DNA of 64,000 bases. Origin: Vitellaria paradoxa. Lineage: Eukaryota > Streptophyta > Magnoliopsida > Ericales > Sapotaceae. The stretch covers positions 14,632,823 through 14,696,822 of the forward strand of contig CM034242.1 of NCBI GenBank assembly GCA_019916065.1, read 5' to 3'. The notes under the pieces are model-generated. The model was not told the origin of the DNA and did no database searches. It worked only from the letters and a program-made list of their open reading frames with translations. Within the stretch, counting starts at the first letter, position 1, and the number at the start of each line of letters is the position of its first letter. The translations under genes were made by a program, and so were the position numbers. Below, piece by piece: positions 33,001-45,000 of the stretch.

Positions 33001-34886
33001 TCTTCTTTTATTTTGAAAACTCTTGAGCTTTATTCAACTTAGGAAACTTCTCCAAATTCATTGATCACAATAAGGAAACATGATTCCAAAAATGTTTCTA
33101 ACATCATATCTCACTTCCAATTTTAGTTATTTGTTTGGATTTGTCATAAAATTGACTTTTTAGTTTTAAAGAGAGAATAACAAAAAAATTAAATAGAAAT
33201 GCAAATAAAGTAATAGTTGTATAACTTAATGGTATATTAACATGCACAAAAGAAAAAAAAAATCTCTCCATTTGGAGATTACAAAAAACTTCAAAAAACT
33301 CCAAAACAACTCTAGAAGGTCCCAACTTTTTCCAATTAAATTTCACTAGGTGTCACTTTTATACCACCCTTTGGTTTCCTTTTTTTTTGAACTTTTTCGG
33401 AACTCCAATCGCCCCAAAGCCATGAGAACATCATTTAGATGATCTCAGAAATTTTATTTCTTTGTTCCTAAATTCTTGAAATCATGACAAAAAACAGAAC
33501 AATCAAACACAGTTAAAAAAAATGAAACCAAAAAATGCTTCTGAAACTAGTTACTAAAGCAAGCCTAAAGTTTCCTTTTCTTCTCTCCACTATGCAACCA
33601 AGGAAAGAATCATGTCAGATAAAAGCCACACACTTAATGAGAAACATTCCAGGAGGTTGCATGTGCATACAATCTTCATGATCTGAAACTGTTGAAAATA
33701 AGTTCTTAATCCAGTACTACTTTTACGGTGAAATGATATCTACTTGGATGAGCGAAGACTTGCTATGGAAAACTGAGACATTTATTTTTCTTGATTTCAT
33801 TGTTTGAAATCCTGCCATATCAATAATACAGGCAACTATGGCTCCACCAGCAACCGGAAAGATGGTGAAGGGCCTTGTGATGTGCTACTCTGTAATTTTC
33901 GTTACTTTCTACTCGGCTGCAGCGTCTGGATACTGGGTGTTTGGTAGCAAATCTAGCTCAAATATTCTCAAGAGCTTAATACCCGATAATGGACCTTCTT
34001 TGGCCCCAACCTGGGTTTTAGGCCTTGCAGTTGTCTTTGTTCTCCTTCAACTTTTTGCCATTGGCCTGGTAAGGGGTGGTTAATATTGTAAGTAATTTTT
34101 TTTTTAATTATGATTATTGGGTAAATTTCGCTTTCCCTCCCAAGTTTTGACCCATATTCCCTTTTCAAATCTCAAGTATTTTATTTTTGAAACAACCGAG
34201 GGTATGAACTTTTTATTAATTACAATGTCCTTTCAATAACTTTTTTTCCCATGAAATTTATGTAAGCTGACTAATTAACTGCATGGCGAGATTGCAGTGG
34301 AAAAAACAAATATTGAGGGAAACATTGCAATCAACGAAAAGCCCATACCCTCAATTGTTACTTAAAAAAAAAAAATGTCTTTGTAGTCTGATTTCGGTTA
34401 AAACTCAAGAAACAAAGTAAAATTTTTCCTTACTCTTGATTGAACAAAAACTTTTACAGGTTATTTATGATAATCTTTGTCAACAATGCAACACAGGTTT
34501 ATTCTCAAGTAGCATTTGAGATAATGGAAAAGAAATCTGCCGACGTAAAGAGAGGGATTTTCTCCATGAGAAACTTAATCCCAAGACTAATTCTCCGGAC
34601 AATATACATGACATTCTGTGGATTTTTTGCAGCAATGCTTCCATTCTTCGGGGACATTAATGGTGTTGTAGGAGCTATTGGCTTCATCCCCTTAGATTTC
34701 GTCCTCCCTATGCTTCTTTACAATCTGACCTATAAGCCCTCAAGATCTTCCCCAACTTACTGGATCAATGTCTCAATTATGATCGTCTTCACTGGTGCAG
34801 GACTCATGGGCTCTTTCTCTTCTATAAGGAAGTTGGTTCTTGATGCAAATAAGTTTAAGCTCTTTAGCAGCGATGTGGTTGATTAA
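27024..34886 (+). CDS. GABA transporter-like amino acid permease (AAAP family), seven exons
   Basis: Exons at 27024-27111, 27246-27476, 27656-27753, 29965-30151, 31720-31850, 33832-34068 and 34497-34886 all have GT/AG borders. They join in one frame of 453 codons plus TGA-less TAA stop. The product resembles plant probable GABA transporter 2, a proton-coupled importer of the plasma membrane with about eleven membrane spans. Landmarks are [20 protein letters not shown] (residues 31-50, first span), [14 protein letters not shown] (about 74-87), [28 protein letters not shown] at the exon 5 end, [25 protein letters not shown], and [20 protein letters not shown] near the C-terminus. Length and order match the family, with no lesion seen. 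Large introns hold transposons. A second copy of promoter and exon 1 lies 7 kb upstream. Substrate is inferred from family resemblance only. Confidence 0.93.
27782..27990. mobile_element. MITE-like repeat in transporter intron 3
   Basis: It begins AGGGCCCGTTTGGCCGCAC. The interior has GTAAAAGTTGGTAAAAGTTAG words like those of the periodic element at 48184-48542. The right end is unclear. Confidence 0.4.
28219..28378. mobile_element. MITE in transporter intron 3
   Basis: The left end is GGGCCCTGTTTGACCAACC. The right end read in reverse complement is AAGGGGTTGTTTGGTTAAA. It is short and non-coding. Confidence 0.55.
28624..28934. mobile_element. MITE in transporter intron 3 with strong inverted ends
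   Basis: The left end is GGACGTGTTTGGAGTGAAGA and the right end in reverse complement is GGGTGTGTTTGGAGTGGAGA. TTT lies on both sides. The interior has long T-runs. The 188-residue frame starting at 28622 is phenylalanine-rich low complexity inside this element and its flank, not a gene. Confidence 0.8.
29490..29735. mobile_element. Probable degraded repeat in transporter intron 3
   Basis: Words such as TACCCTTCCATACAATTCTG, CATGTGAGCCTCACAAAATT and GGGTGACATTGGACTTAGTC have the style of the 4255/9770 repeat family. The match is weak and the ends are undefined. Confidence 0.25.
30152..31719. other. Transporter intron 4 with C/A homopolymer blocks
   Basis: This intron carries C11 followed by A10 (30355-30375) and T16 followed by G14 (30719-30748). 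The stretch 30760-31650 is less AT-rich than other intergenic DNA, but I recognise no protein or RNA in it. Confidence 0.45.
32125..32870 (+). repeat. Two-copy 373-bp tandem repeat in transporter intron 5
   Basis: Copy 1 starts AAGACACTACTTAAATTC at 32125 and copy 2 starts at 32498. They are nearly identical through CACCCTGTCTGCGGGGTGTA and CTTCAATGCTCAAA. The unit holds a TATTTATAGAGTT word and looks LTR-derived. The close match of the copies implies a fairly recent duplication. Confidence 0.9.
33263..33416. mobile_element. MITE in transporter intron 5
   Basis: It runs from TCTCTCCATTTGGAGATTAC to GAACTCCAATCGCCCC. The interior AAATTTCACTAGGTGTCACT corresponds to AAATTTCACCATGTGTCACT of the inner nested element at 11046-11189. 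Confidence 0.65.
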
Positions 34887-34969
34887 TTGACTTCATATGT
34901 GTTAGTGCTTATTTGTGTTGCAATTATCGAGCAAACACACTGATTGTATTTAATTAGTAATGTTATTGT

Positions 34970-36070
34970 TTAAGATGCCACAACGTCGTTCAATTGTTCA
35001 TGATCTTTATGTCAAATGTTTGAGCATGTGTCAAAGAGTATTTGGATGCTTTATAAGTTCATTTGAGGGATGTTTGAGTGAAGATTTTAATGATAGAAGG
35101 ATTAGAGTATGGTTAGGTTTTGATTCAAGAAGTTTTTGTGCTTCACGAGCAGTACACGAGTAGCTCGTGCCCAAGAACTTCCTGTGAGAATTGTTGTACT
35201 TTGTACTGAAATTCTAGCACACTTGGCTAGAGTTCACGCCCAAGAATTGCTGTCGAAGTCTAAGAGTCTTGTGCTAAAATTTCCAAAACACTTTGTTGGA
35301 AGTTTGCGAATAGCTCACGTCCATGAACTTTCCTAGACTCGCCAGTGAAGTATGCTTTGTTTTCTGTACAATGTTCAAATCTGTTTTTTACTCCAATTTT
35401 TCATCTATAAATATCTTAAAATATTTTCTCAACCCTAAGCTTTGGCTCTAAACCTAATCATCTATCATTCTCTTAAGAGCAAAAATATAAAAGAAGTCAT
35501 CAAATCTTGAATATCCAAACCTCTTTTCTTAGATTTTTTGGAATATTATGTTGGTTCTTGAATCTTAGACATAGGACTACAGTCTAGATTGGGAGAGCTC
35601 TTCTTTATACAGTTAGCGTAGGTTGAAACTTCACACAAGAGACGTATTGCGACTTCACAAAAGAGACGTATTACGAGTGTTTCAGCAAACAAGAATATGA
35701 AAATTTAAATTAAGTAGATCAAGAGGTACGTTGATTGGAGAAATTTGTATTCTCTCAATTGAGATCCTTGTAACTTTTTATTCATAGTGAAGGTTTTAAG
35801 TTTGATATGTAAGGGATTCAATTTTTTTTTTAAAAGGATTTTCGATAATAAACAATCTTGTGTCTTCTTGTGAAAGGTGATTGTTGTTATTGTTGTTGCA
35901 TTTTTTTTTTAATAATAAACAATCTTGTCTCTTCTTGTGAATTGTTTTGCTTACTTTTCATGTTACATCTATAAGATTCTGAAATTGAGTATTATAGATA
36001 ATTGTGACTTATTCTTTGAAACCTTTTCATATTAAGTATTTTGCACAAGTCGTGCAATTTCAATATACAT
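34970..36070 (+). mobile_element. LTR-like region downstream of the transporter gene
   Basis: Repeated words (CACG with GCCCAAGAACTT or GCCCAAGAATTG) occur in the first 400 bases. A TATA-type TCTATAAATATC follows near 35404, then AGAGCAAAAATATAAAAGAAG, and a leader-like stretch with TTGTAACTTTTTATTCATAG. This is the layout of a copia-type LTR, but no pair, primer site or target duplication was found. The 66-67 residue frames here are not genes. Confidence 0.35.
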
Positions 36071-36189
36071 CAACTAACTACACACCATTGTACTTTGAAA
36101 GCTATTGAAGGATTTAAACTTTCTTGCACTTGAAATTCATTGTAACAATTATAACAAGCAAAACCGATATTGTGTATCACATATGGATA

Positions 36190-36211
36190 TATATATATAT
36201 ATATATATATA
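36190..36211. repeat. (TA)n microsatellite
   Basis: A simple TA dinucleotide run, about eleven units. Confidence 0.8.
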
Positions 36212-36874
36212 CAGTAATATCTTAAAATTTGCTGTTGTTTCTTCATTTTCTAGTAATCCAGCTCAAGCTTTAAGATTGCATCTTGGAAAACTAGGAGATG
36301 AGTAGTGGAACACAACAAATTAAAAAAATAAATTGAAAAATGCTCCTCCACAAGAGATTCTAGCCAAATTTTATACTAAAATGATCTGGTAATGGTTTAT
36401 AAGTTGATTGGCTCACAAATAAGTCATATCATTCTGGTGGGTTACGGATTCTAGTTGATAAAAATACAAAAGTTTACCAGTAAAAATAATAATAACAAGA
36501 TGAAACACTTGTGTGCCTATCACTTGAAAATGTTAAATTCATTAAAATCTATTTTATTTACAATTCTACTACCGATGTATAATTCTAAGCTGAAATTAGG
36601 ATTGAGGTATGGAGGTTCCTGCTGAATTATTAAGTTAGGTCAACTTTCTAATTCACACGTGTACGTCATAGAGCAAGTGAATTAGAAAAAAAGTCGCTAT
36701 ATATTTTTATATTAGACAACTACCCAAATAGAAAAGGTGCACCGGTCCCTTAGAATTGCACATCTTGTTTAACATAACCTGGTTAAAATAATTTAACTTG
36801 GAAACTGTTTGAAATGAAATGGAAATGCCCTTTTGATTTCAGCACTAAGTTGTTGTATATGCTACTATAGAATC

Positions 36875-37098
36875 AGGCTTGGTTTGGGAACAAATTTAGT
36901 TAAAAAAAAGCTAACTAAATTTGTATTTGGGAAGGAAAAAAGTGACTTTTTTTGACGTGGCTAACTTGTTTTTGTTAATTTAACATTTTTACCCTTGAAA
37001 GTTTAATAGAAGGTTAAAACATAAGAGGATAAATTTGACCAAACACTGTTGAAGTAGCCATTAGCTTGACTAATGGCTACTGATGCCAAACGGAGCCT
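36875..37098. mobile_element. MITE-like element
   Basis: The left end is AGGCTTGGTTTGGGAAC and the right end in reverse complement is AGGCTCCGTTTGGCATC. It is 224 bp and non-coding. I see no clear target duplication. Confidence 0.6.
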
Positions 37099-37275
37099 CA
37101 TTATAAAATGCTATTTTATTAAGGGTAATGTTTGGATGCCATTTTGTGTACTCTTAAGTTCAATTCTTCTGGGGATTCTCTTGAGGTTAACTCAAGGTAT
37201 AAATCAATCACCGAATTTAAATTATAATTTTAAACTCATCATACTATTGAACTCAAGTAGAATTCGACTCGAAAT

Positions 37276-38835
37276 TGTAATGACCTGAATTTAGTTTGAT
37301 TTATAATCTATTTTTAATGAATTGAGTTTGTTATTTAAATATTTTGGGTTGCATTTACAAGTTTGAATTTGGTAACTGTTGATAGGATTTTAAAAATTTA
37401 GGGAAAATATATATTTTTCTTAAACTAATGGAGGAGGGTAAGTAATTAATTAAATTTATTAGGGTTAAAATTAGCTGCCATGTATATATATATATATAAT
37501 GCCATATTTATTTTGGGTAAAAAAAAAAGAACATAGAAAATCCTAATTTTTTTTTTTTTTTTTTTTGGCGGCTTAATCTCCGTGACTGTGTTGTGTTTTT
37601 TCTTGGGTCACTTTTCCCTTCAATTGCGAATCAGCCAGGTAAGGGACAGACCTTTTAAATGCTTTGTATATATATGTATGCATCAAAATATATATAGCTT
37701 AATTAAATTATCTGTAAATCCGTGATATTAAACTAGCAATGTATTTACATAAATTAATTGATTAGCCTACAGGATGGAATTCGTGATGTCAATGTAATTA
37801 TATATATATGTATATATTATGTTAGTTATTTCATGTGTTATTTAATGTATTGGTACATTAATGATTAATAAGGTTTAAAACGTGAATTTAAGGAGCAATT
37901 ATCTAATGTGAATTTAAAGTAAAACTTGATATTTTATTTTGTTTGGGTTAAGGGGTACTGAAAATATCAAGTATACGTATCCAAAGGTTGAAAGTCCTGA
38001 AACTTAGGTAGAAGTGGTAATTGAGTCCGGTAGGCTAATAACATACGAATGAGAAGATGTCTAAGGGTGGCGTATTATACTCCTAAGGCTTCGGTCGAGG
38101 AAACAGACATCAAAGAATGGTGCATACTGGTAGGGTCATATTTCTATAGGACAACCAAGTAAACACCGAAGAATGGTGTATATTGGTTGAATCCTATTTC
38201 TAGGGAATCACCAAACAACAATACCTTAAAACCAAATTATTTTCTTTTGATGTGTTATGTGGTGTTAACACACGATTAAATTGTAAGGAAGATAAATTAA
38301 TAAATAAATTTAATTTCTTATTTGAGATTGCTATTTGTGCAGAGACGTTTCACTTAGTGGTATACTAGGGCATTATTGCATTTATATTATTACTAAGGTT
38401 TTGAGCACACATGGTATTAGTGCTCATTCTCTTATAACTTGTGATGCAGGTAATGAATTTGATTCGTGTGCTAGACCTTTTGAGCATAGGAATTAAAACT
38501 TTATTTACTTTTATTTACTTACGTTTAAATTTTTAGAAAATTGCTTTAGTGGATTGTAACTAACCTCTATTTGTGAGGTGATTATTAATTGTTTTATTTA
38601 GTTTTGGGAGATTGTTTGAACCTAGTTTTGGAGGCTTTTAGTTTTGTTTTGGAGCTTAGTTACTTAGTTTGACTATGGCATTTTCTCAAATTTAAAGTAT
38701 GAATTTATTTATTTTTATATTCAATGCTCATTAACTTGTGTGCATGGCTTTGATGTGGGGTAGGGAGACTTGTTAAATGATATAGCGTGTGTTCCTTTAT
38801 TCGTGTCTTTAGGTCATGGAAATTTGGGCTTGATA
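37276..38835 (+). mobile_element. 5' LTR of the Ty3/gypsy element
   Basis: It starts TGTAATGACCTGAATTTAG and ends GGTCATGGAAATTTGGGCTT then GATA. It matches the 3' LTR (46245-47997) along its length. It lacks about 150-200 bases present in the 3' LTR at about 46825-46990. The terminal CA has decayed to TA. A (TA)n tract lies near 37482. Confidence 0.9.
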
Positions 38836-38838
38836 ACT

Positions 38839-38851
38839 TGGTATCAAAGCC
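38839..38851 (+). promoter_or_regulatory. Primer binding site of the gypsy element
   Basis: TGGTATCAAAGCC lies three bases after the 5' LTR. It fits the plant initiator tRNA-Met complement (TGGTATCAGAGC) with one mismatch. Confidence 0.85.
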
Positions 38852-39013
38852 TAGGTTTAGAATACCTAAGGACAATAATTTTTTTTCTTTTATGTGTTGT
38901 GTGATTATATGATGTTAAGTTTATTTGTGATATATGATTTTGATTTTCTGCTAGACTTAGATTGTTAAGAAGGCATTAACCTTGGTATATTTTTTTATGA
39001 TTTTTTTTAGAGA

Positions 39014-42000
39014 ATGCCGCCATGTGTCGCTCCAGGTGTTAGAGGTAAAGGTGGAGGCAATGGCAAAGGCAGGGGCCATGGCTGCGATAGGGGCCAAGGG
39101 ATTCAGGTTGGGCAGGGCTATGAAGCTCTAGTTGATGACGTTCCTATTGCTGCGAAAGTGTCACAAGAACATGAGTCTCATGCTGGAGTTAGAGTAAAGG
39201 TTCCATTAGGGGCGTCTCATGTGATAGAGGTGCAATCTGAAGCACCAAGTGTTCCACAGTCGAGAATGGTAGACCCTTAGATGTGGATGCAGCAAATAGA
39301 TGTAATGTTTGATAGGAGAATGCAAACAAATCAGCCCACACCTCCATATAAGAAGTTTAGGAGGATGAAGCCTTTCACTTATTTGGCATAGTGGACACTA
39401 AAGAGGTTGAGAATTTCTTGCATGAGAATGAGAAGATATTTAAAGTAATACAGTTAAATGAAGATAAGCCAGAGTTCTACTTGTTGTATTTCAGCTGGAA
39501 GGAACTACAACCGGTGGAGTACTGTGAAAGAGTCTTGTGGGGCATCCATGATTATTTGGGATGCTTTCAAGGAGCATTTTAGAGACTAGTTCTTCCCACA
39601 ATATTTGTGAGATGCTAAGCTTGATGAATTCCTTAACTTGACTCAAGAGTCAATGTCTGCATTGGATTATAGACGTAAGTTTACGTCATTGGCCAAATAT
39701 GTTAACGAATTGGTGTCCACTGAACATACTAAGTGTAGACAGTTTAAGAAAAGACTAAGGCCTGCTGTTAGGGATCACATAGTACTATTGGGGCTCAATG
39801 AATATAAGGTTTTAGTTGATTGGGTAATGACGATGGAGAAGAATTTGGTAGATACCAGGGCATAAAATGAACCTAAGTAAAGTAAGGTTCTACAACAAGA
39901 GAGCAGACCTACGAAAAGACAGAAAAAATTATATAAGGTATAGACTCAACAATTCTAGCAGGGGAGTATAGCCCCAAGTTAGTCAGCACTTACAAGGGTT
40001 CTTACACAGAGTCTTATTATTTATCTTAACTGCAGACAACCTGGGCATCGCTAATTTAATAGTTCTTTCAAAAGTGGGCCAGTTGGATTTGAAAATAGAA
40101 CTGAGGTAAAATTTTGTTATACTTATTACCAAATGGGCCACGTGTAGAGGTGTTGCCCGCAGAGGCAAAGTAATGGTAGTGCTATAAGACCTCTACTATC
40201 GAATCAGTCAATATAAAATAATAGGCCAACATAATCATAATCAGTGTAGACTTAATTTTAGAGGAGTACTCATGGTGGGCACTACAGTACTAGAAGTGTG
40301 GTCCAAGTGGGGTTCAACAGTATTAAGGAGCTTAGGGTAGATCCCAGCAGCGCCAAAAGGGGGTAAGCCACCAACAATACCAACTTAGGGGAGAGTTTTT
40401 ACTGTGCCCCAGAATGATAGATGAGCAGAGCTTATAGTGACTAGAGGTAAGTGACTCAAGGTACCTTTCAAATCTATGCTACTAAATCTACAGTTCTTGT
40501 AGACATAGGAAATCTCACTCATTTATTGCCGCTTCATTTATGTTTGCATTGAAATTATCCATGGATGAATTAATTCCATCATTACAAGTTCTATGTTGGA
40601 CCGAGTCTGTAAAGGTTGTGAAAATCACTATCAGGGATGAGACTTCGAGACATGAGTACTTGTCAATTTTTGTGGTTCTCTGCATGAATTGGTTATCAGT
40701 CTACTAGGCGATGATAGATTATTCTAAGGATTAAATGACTCTATTTACTCCTGAGGGAGATCATATACGGTTTTCTAGTGATCGTTGTAGTCCTTAGATC
40801 ATGTCTTCTCTTGATGGGTAAAGACGAGTTAACTTATGCAGCCTGTTTGCTTCTATGGCTTTACAGGATAAGGATGATGACAAAGTTGAGTTACTACAGG
40901 TCATTTGTGAGTTTTCAGAAGTACTTTTAGATGATATGTCTGAATTACCGCCTAAGCAGGAGGTTAAATTTGGGATTGATCTAGTTCCTAGCACAAAACC
41001 TATTTCTATAAACCCCATATAGATTGGCACCTGCAGAGTTGGTAGAATTAAAATACTAGATAGAGGAGTTGAGCTCTAAGGGATTTATCCATCCTAACAC
41101 TTCAACTTGGGGTACATCAGTACTATTTGTAGCCAAAAAAGATAGAACTCTCAGAATATGTATAGATTACTAGAGGCTGAATCAAGTCATGATCAATAAT
41201 CAGTATCCTTTATCGAGAATTAATGATCTGTTCGACCAACTAAAGGATTCAGTTATTTTCTTAAAGATTGATTTGAGATCTGGTTACCACTAGTTGAGGG
41301 TAAAGTAGGAGGACATTTCCAAGATAGCATTCTAGACTCGGTATGGCCACTATGAGTTCTTAATGATGCTATTTGAATTGACCAATACTCCTGTCGTGTT
41401 TATGGACTTAATAAACTGAGTGTTTAGCAGATATTTGGATAAATTTATAGTCATGTTTATTAACAACATTCTAGTTATTTCTGGTCAAAGAATGAACATG
41501 AGAAGCATCTGAGAATTGTACTTCAAACCTTAAAAAACCATTGGCTCTATGCTAAATTGAATTAGTGTGAATTTTGACTCAAGGAGGTAAAATTTCTTAG
41601 GCATGCTGTTTCTGGGGAAGAAGTTGTAGTTGGTCCATCTAAAATTAGGGCTATCATGGATTGGTTGAGACCGAGGATAGTTTTTGAGATTAAGAATTTT
41701 TTGTGTTTGGTAGGGTTTTATGAACGATTTGTCCGTGATTTCTTGAGGTTAATCGGGCCGATGATTAGGCTGATCAAAAAAAAGTCAAGTTTGTTTGGGA
41801 CGAGAAATGTGAGCAGTCTTTTCAAAAGTTAAAGAAGAAGTCAACTACCGTACCAGCGCGTGTGATTCCAGAGAGGGGATTGAGTTATTCAGTTTATTGT
41901 GACGTATCCAGGGAAGGTTCAGGCTGCGTACTAATGTAGGGTGATAAAGTAGTGGCTTATAGGTCCAAATAATTAAAGACTCATGAGCATAATTACCCGG

Positions 42001-45000
42001 TGCATGATCTGGAATTGGTGGCATTTATTTATGCTCTGAAAAGTTGGAGACACTATTTGTATGGTGAAAAATTTGAGGTGTTTTCCGATTACAAGAGCCT
42101 GAAATATCTTTTCACTCAGAAGGATCTGAATCTGAGGTAGAGGAGATGAATGGAGTATATGGATGATTACTATTTTGAGCTCCAGTGTCACCCCGATAAG
42201 GCAAATGTGGATGTTGATGCACTTAGTCAAAAGATTAGTGGTTCATTAGTGGGTCTTACCATGCGAAAGTGGGAAATGATGAAAAGCCTTGGTGAATTTG
42301 ATTTGGAGTTTCAGAAAAATGAGGGTCATGTTATACTGTATGTCTTAGTTACTCAGCTAATTCTGTTGAGTCGTGCAATTAAGCCTCAAGGGACAAATGT
42401 TGAGTCTGAAGCTATTCAGGTTAAGTTGCTCAGTTCTAATTAGATATCAGGATGGGTGATTGGTGCTGATAATGGTCTGAGATATCTGGAGAGATTTTTC
42501 GTGCCCAATTCTGTTTGAGATAAGGTTTTAAGGGAGTTCCATCACTCCAAATTTGCAGTACATCCTAGAGGCACAAAGATGTACCATAACCTGCGCTGTT
42601 AGTTCTTTTGGGCAAGCAAGAAGGAGGATGTGGCAGTGTTTATGAGTAAGTGTCTTACTCTTCAACAAGTAAGGCCAAGCATCAGAGACTGGCTGGTCTT
42701 TTATAGTCTTTGCCAGTGTCAGAATAGAAATGAGAGAACATTACGATGGACTTGGTTTTTGGCTTATCGAGATCTCTAAAGGGCTATAATACTATTTGGG
42801 TGATAGTGGATAGGTTGACGAAATTAACTCACTTCTTACCGATTTAGTTAACTGATTCTATGGATGTCTAGGCTAAACTGTATGTTAAGGAGATTGTGAG
42901 GCTTTATAGAGCACCTGTATCTATTATCTTAGATAGGGACCTGCATTTTGCTTCTCATTTTTGGCCAAGTCTCTAGGTGGCCATGGGGACAGAGTTGTTG
43001 TTTAGTACTGCTTTTCGTCCTCTGACCAATGGGCAGTTGGAACACAAAATTCAGACTTTGGAAGATATGCTCAGGGCATGTGTGCTTGATTTTCGTGGCA
43101 TTTGGGAGAACCATCTTCCTCTGATTCAATTTACATATAACAATAGCTACCAGTTGAGTATCGAAATGGCTCATTCTGAAACTTTGTACGGTTGGTTGTG
43201 CAAATCTCTTATTTGTTAGGCTGAAGTTGGAGAAGCTACAATGTGATGACCCAGAATTTTAATGCTTTTGTTATTTGTTAATTAATATTTAATTTGGTAA
43301 AAAATAAAATTTTTATTGATTTAAATTTTTGAGACATAAATTAAATTCAATTTTTATTATGGACGCACAAATTGTGTGAGAAATTTTTAGTATTTAATTA
43401 TTTTTGAGAATTACAAAATTATGGTTTAATTTTGATAAATTATTAATTTAATGAAATATAATTTTTTTATGAAATTCACGGTGCTAAGTGCATATATATA
43501 TTCATATATTTATTTGTTTGTTAAGTAATAATATTATATATTTTTGACGGCCAATTGGATTAATGTGTGATAGATTAAAAAGTAAAAGTTCAAATTTTAA
43601 TTCTATTTGGTTTCTAATGTGCAATCTGAATTAGTTTGGGTGTAGATTAGATAATGTGAATTAAGCATTCTATTCCTATTTGAACTCTTTAAACAACAAA
43701 CTGATAATATATTTACATGTGTATATATATATTTACACACCTGTTATATGTAAATATATATATATATATATATTAATCAGTATATATGTAACTTAAGACA
43801 GTCTAGATTAATGGGTACGTGAAATTAGAAGTCTAGTTTGATTTGGATTCTAATCCTTTTTCCATTAAGATTCTACCAACTAATAGCGAGTACATGGAGT
43901 TGGAAGTCTAGTTTGATTTGAATTCTAATCCTTTTTCTATTAGGATTCTACCAACTAATAGCTAGCCTAGGTATACGTGTATATATATATATAACATGCA
44001 TTCTTCGACAGTAAAGGAAAATGGTTAAAAAGAGAGAGAGAGAGAGAAAAGATAAGATAAGAGCTAGTGGCGGCAAAGGAGAAAAAAAAATCTAATGTGA
44101 ATGCCGTGGAAATTACTAGCTTCTTGATGGCCGTGGTGATCTTAGTCTGATCTGTTAATTGAGTTTTGGGTTTTGTTACGACTTGGGTGTTTTTTCTGCA
44201 AATTTAATTTGAGGTAAGGGGTGGAGCCTTTAATATTAAATATGTGTATATTTGTGTGCATGTATATATGTATTATTTAAATTTGAGATGAGCAAACAAA
44301 TCATTGATTTTTAAATTTGAAACTTATTCATATATATATATCATATACATATGTTCTTACAGCAAACAACTTTCAAAATTTTAAAAGTGTTGCGGCAATT
44401 TCTATTATAATAATAAATCCTTTAGCCCGGTTGATTTCTTTTATTAATCAATTCCTTGACATTTGCCTTCCCTGGAACAATTCGTTTTATTGTTTTACAT
44501 TTAATAAATTCAATATATATGTAAATATATGTAATTGAATGTCCATTGGAACCGTGATTTGATTGTTTGAATTGGATTGCTAATATATATATATACACAT
44601 ATGTGTAATTGAAGCGCGGACCATTTTTTAAAAAATTTTTGGAATGTGCCAAATTGTTTGATTTGCATATGTGACTTGACTGACTGTGAGGAAGAAATTG
44701 GAATAAAGGAAGAAATTAATTTGGATTTAAAATGAAATATAATGTTATATTTTATTTGGGTTAAAGGGTTCTGAAAATATCGGTTATATGTACCCAATGG
44801 TTGAAAGTCTCAAAACCCGCGCGGGGTTGGTTATCGATTCTAGTAGGCTAGTAACCTACGAACGAGTAGATGCCTAAAGGTGGCATATTATATTCCTAAT
44901 AATTCGGTCTAGGAAGCAGACACCGAAGGATGGTGTATATTGGTTAGGTCTTGTTTCTACGAGACAACCAAACAGACATTGAAGGACGATATATATTGGT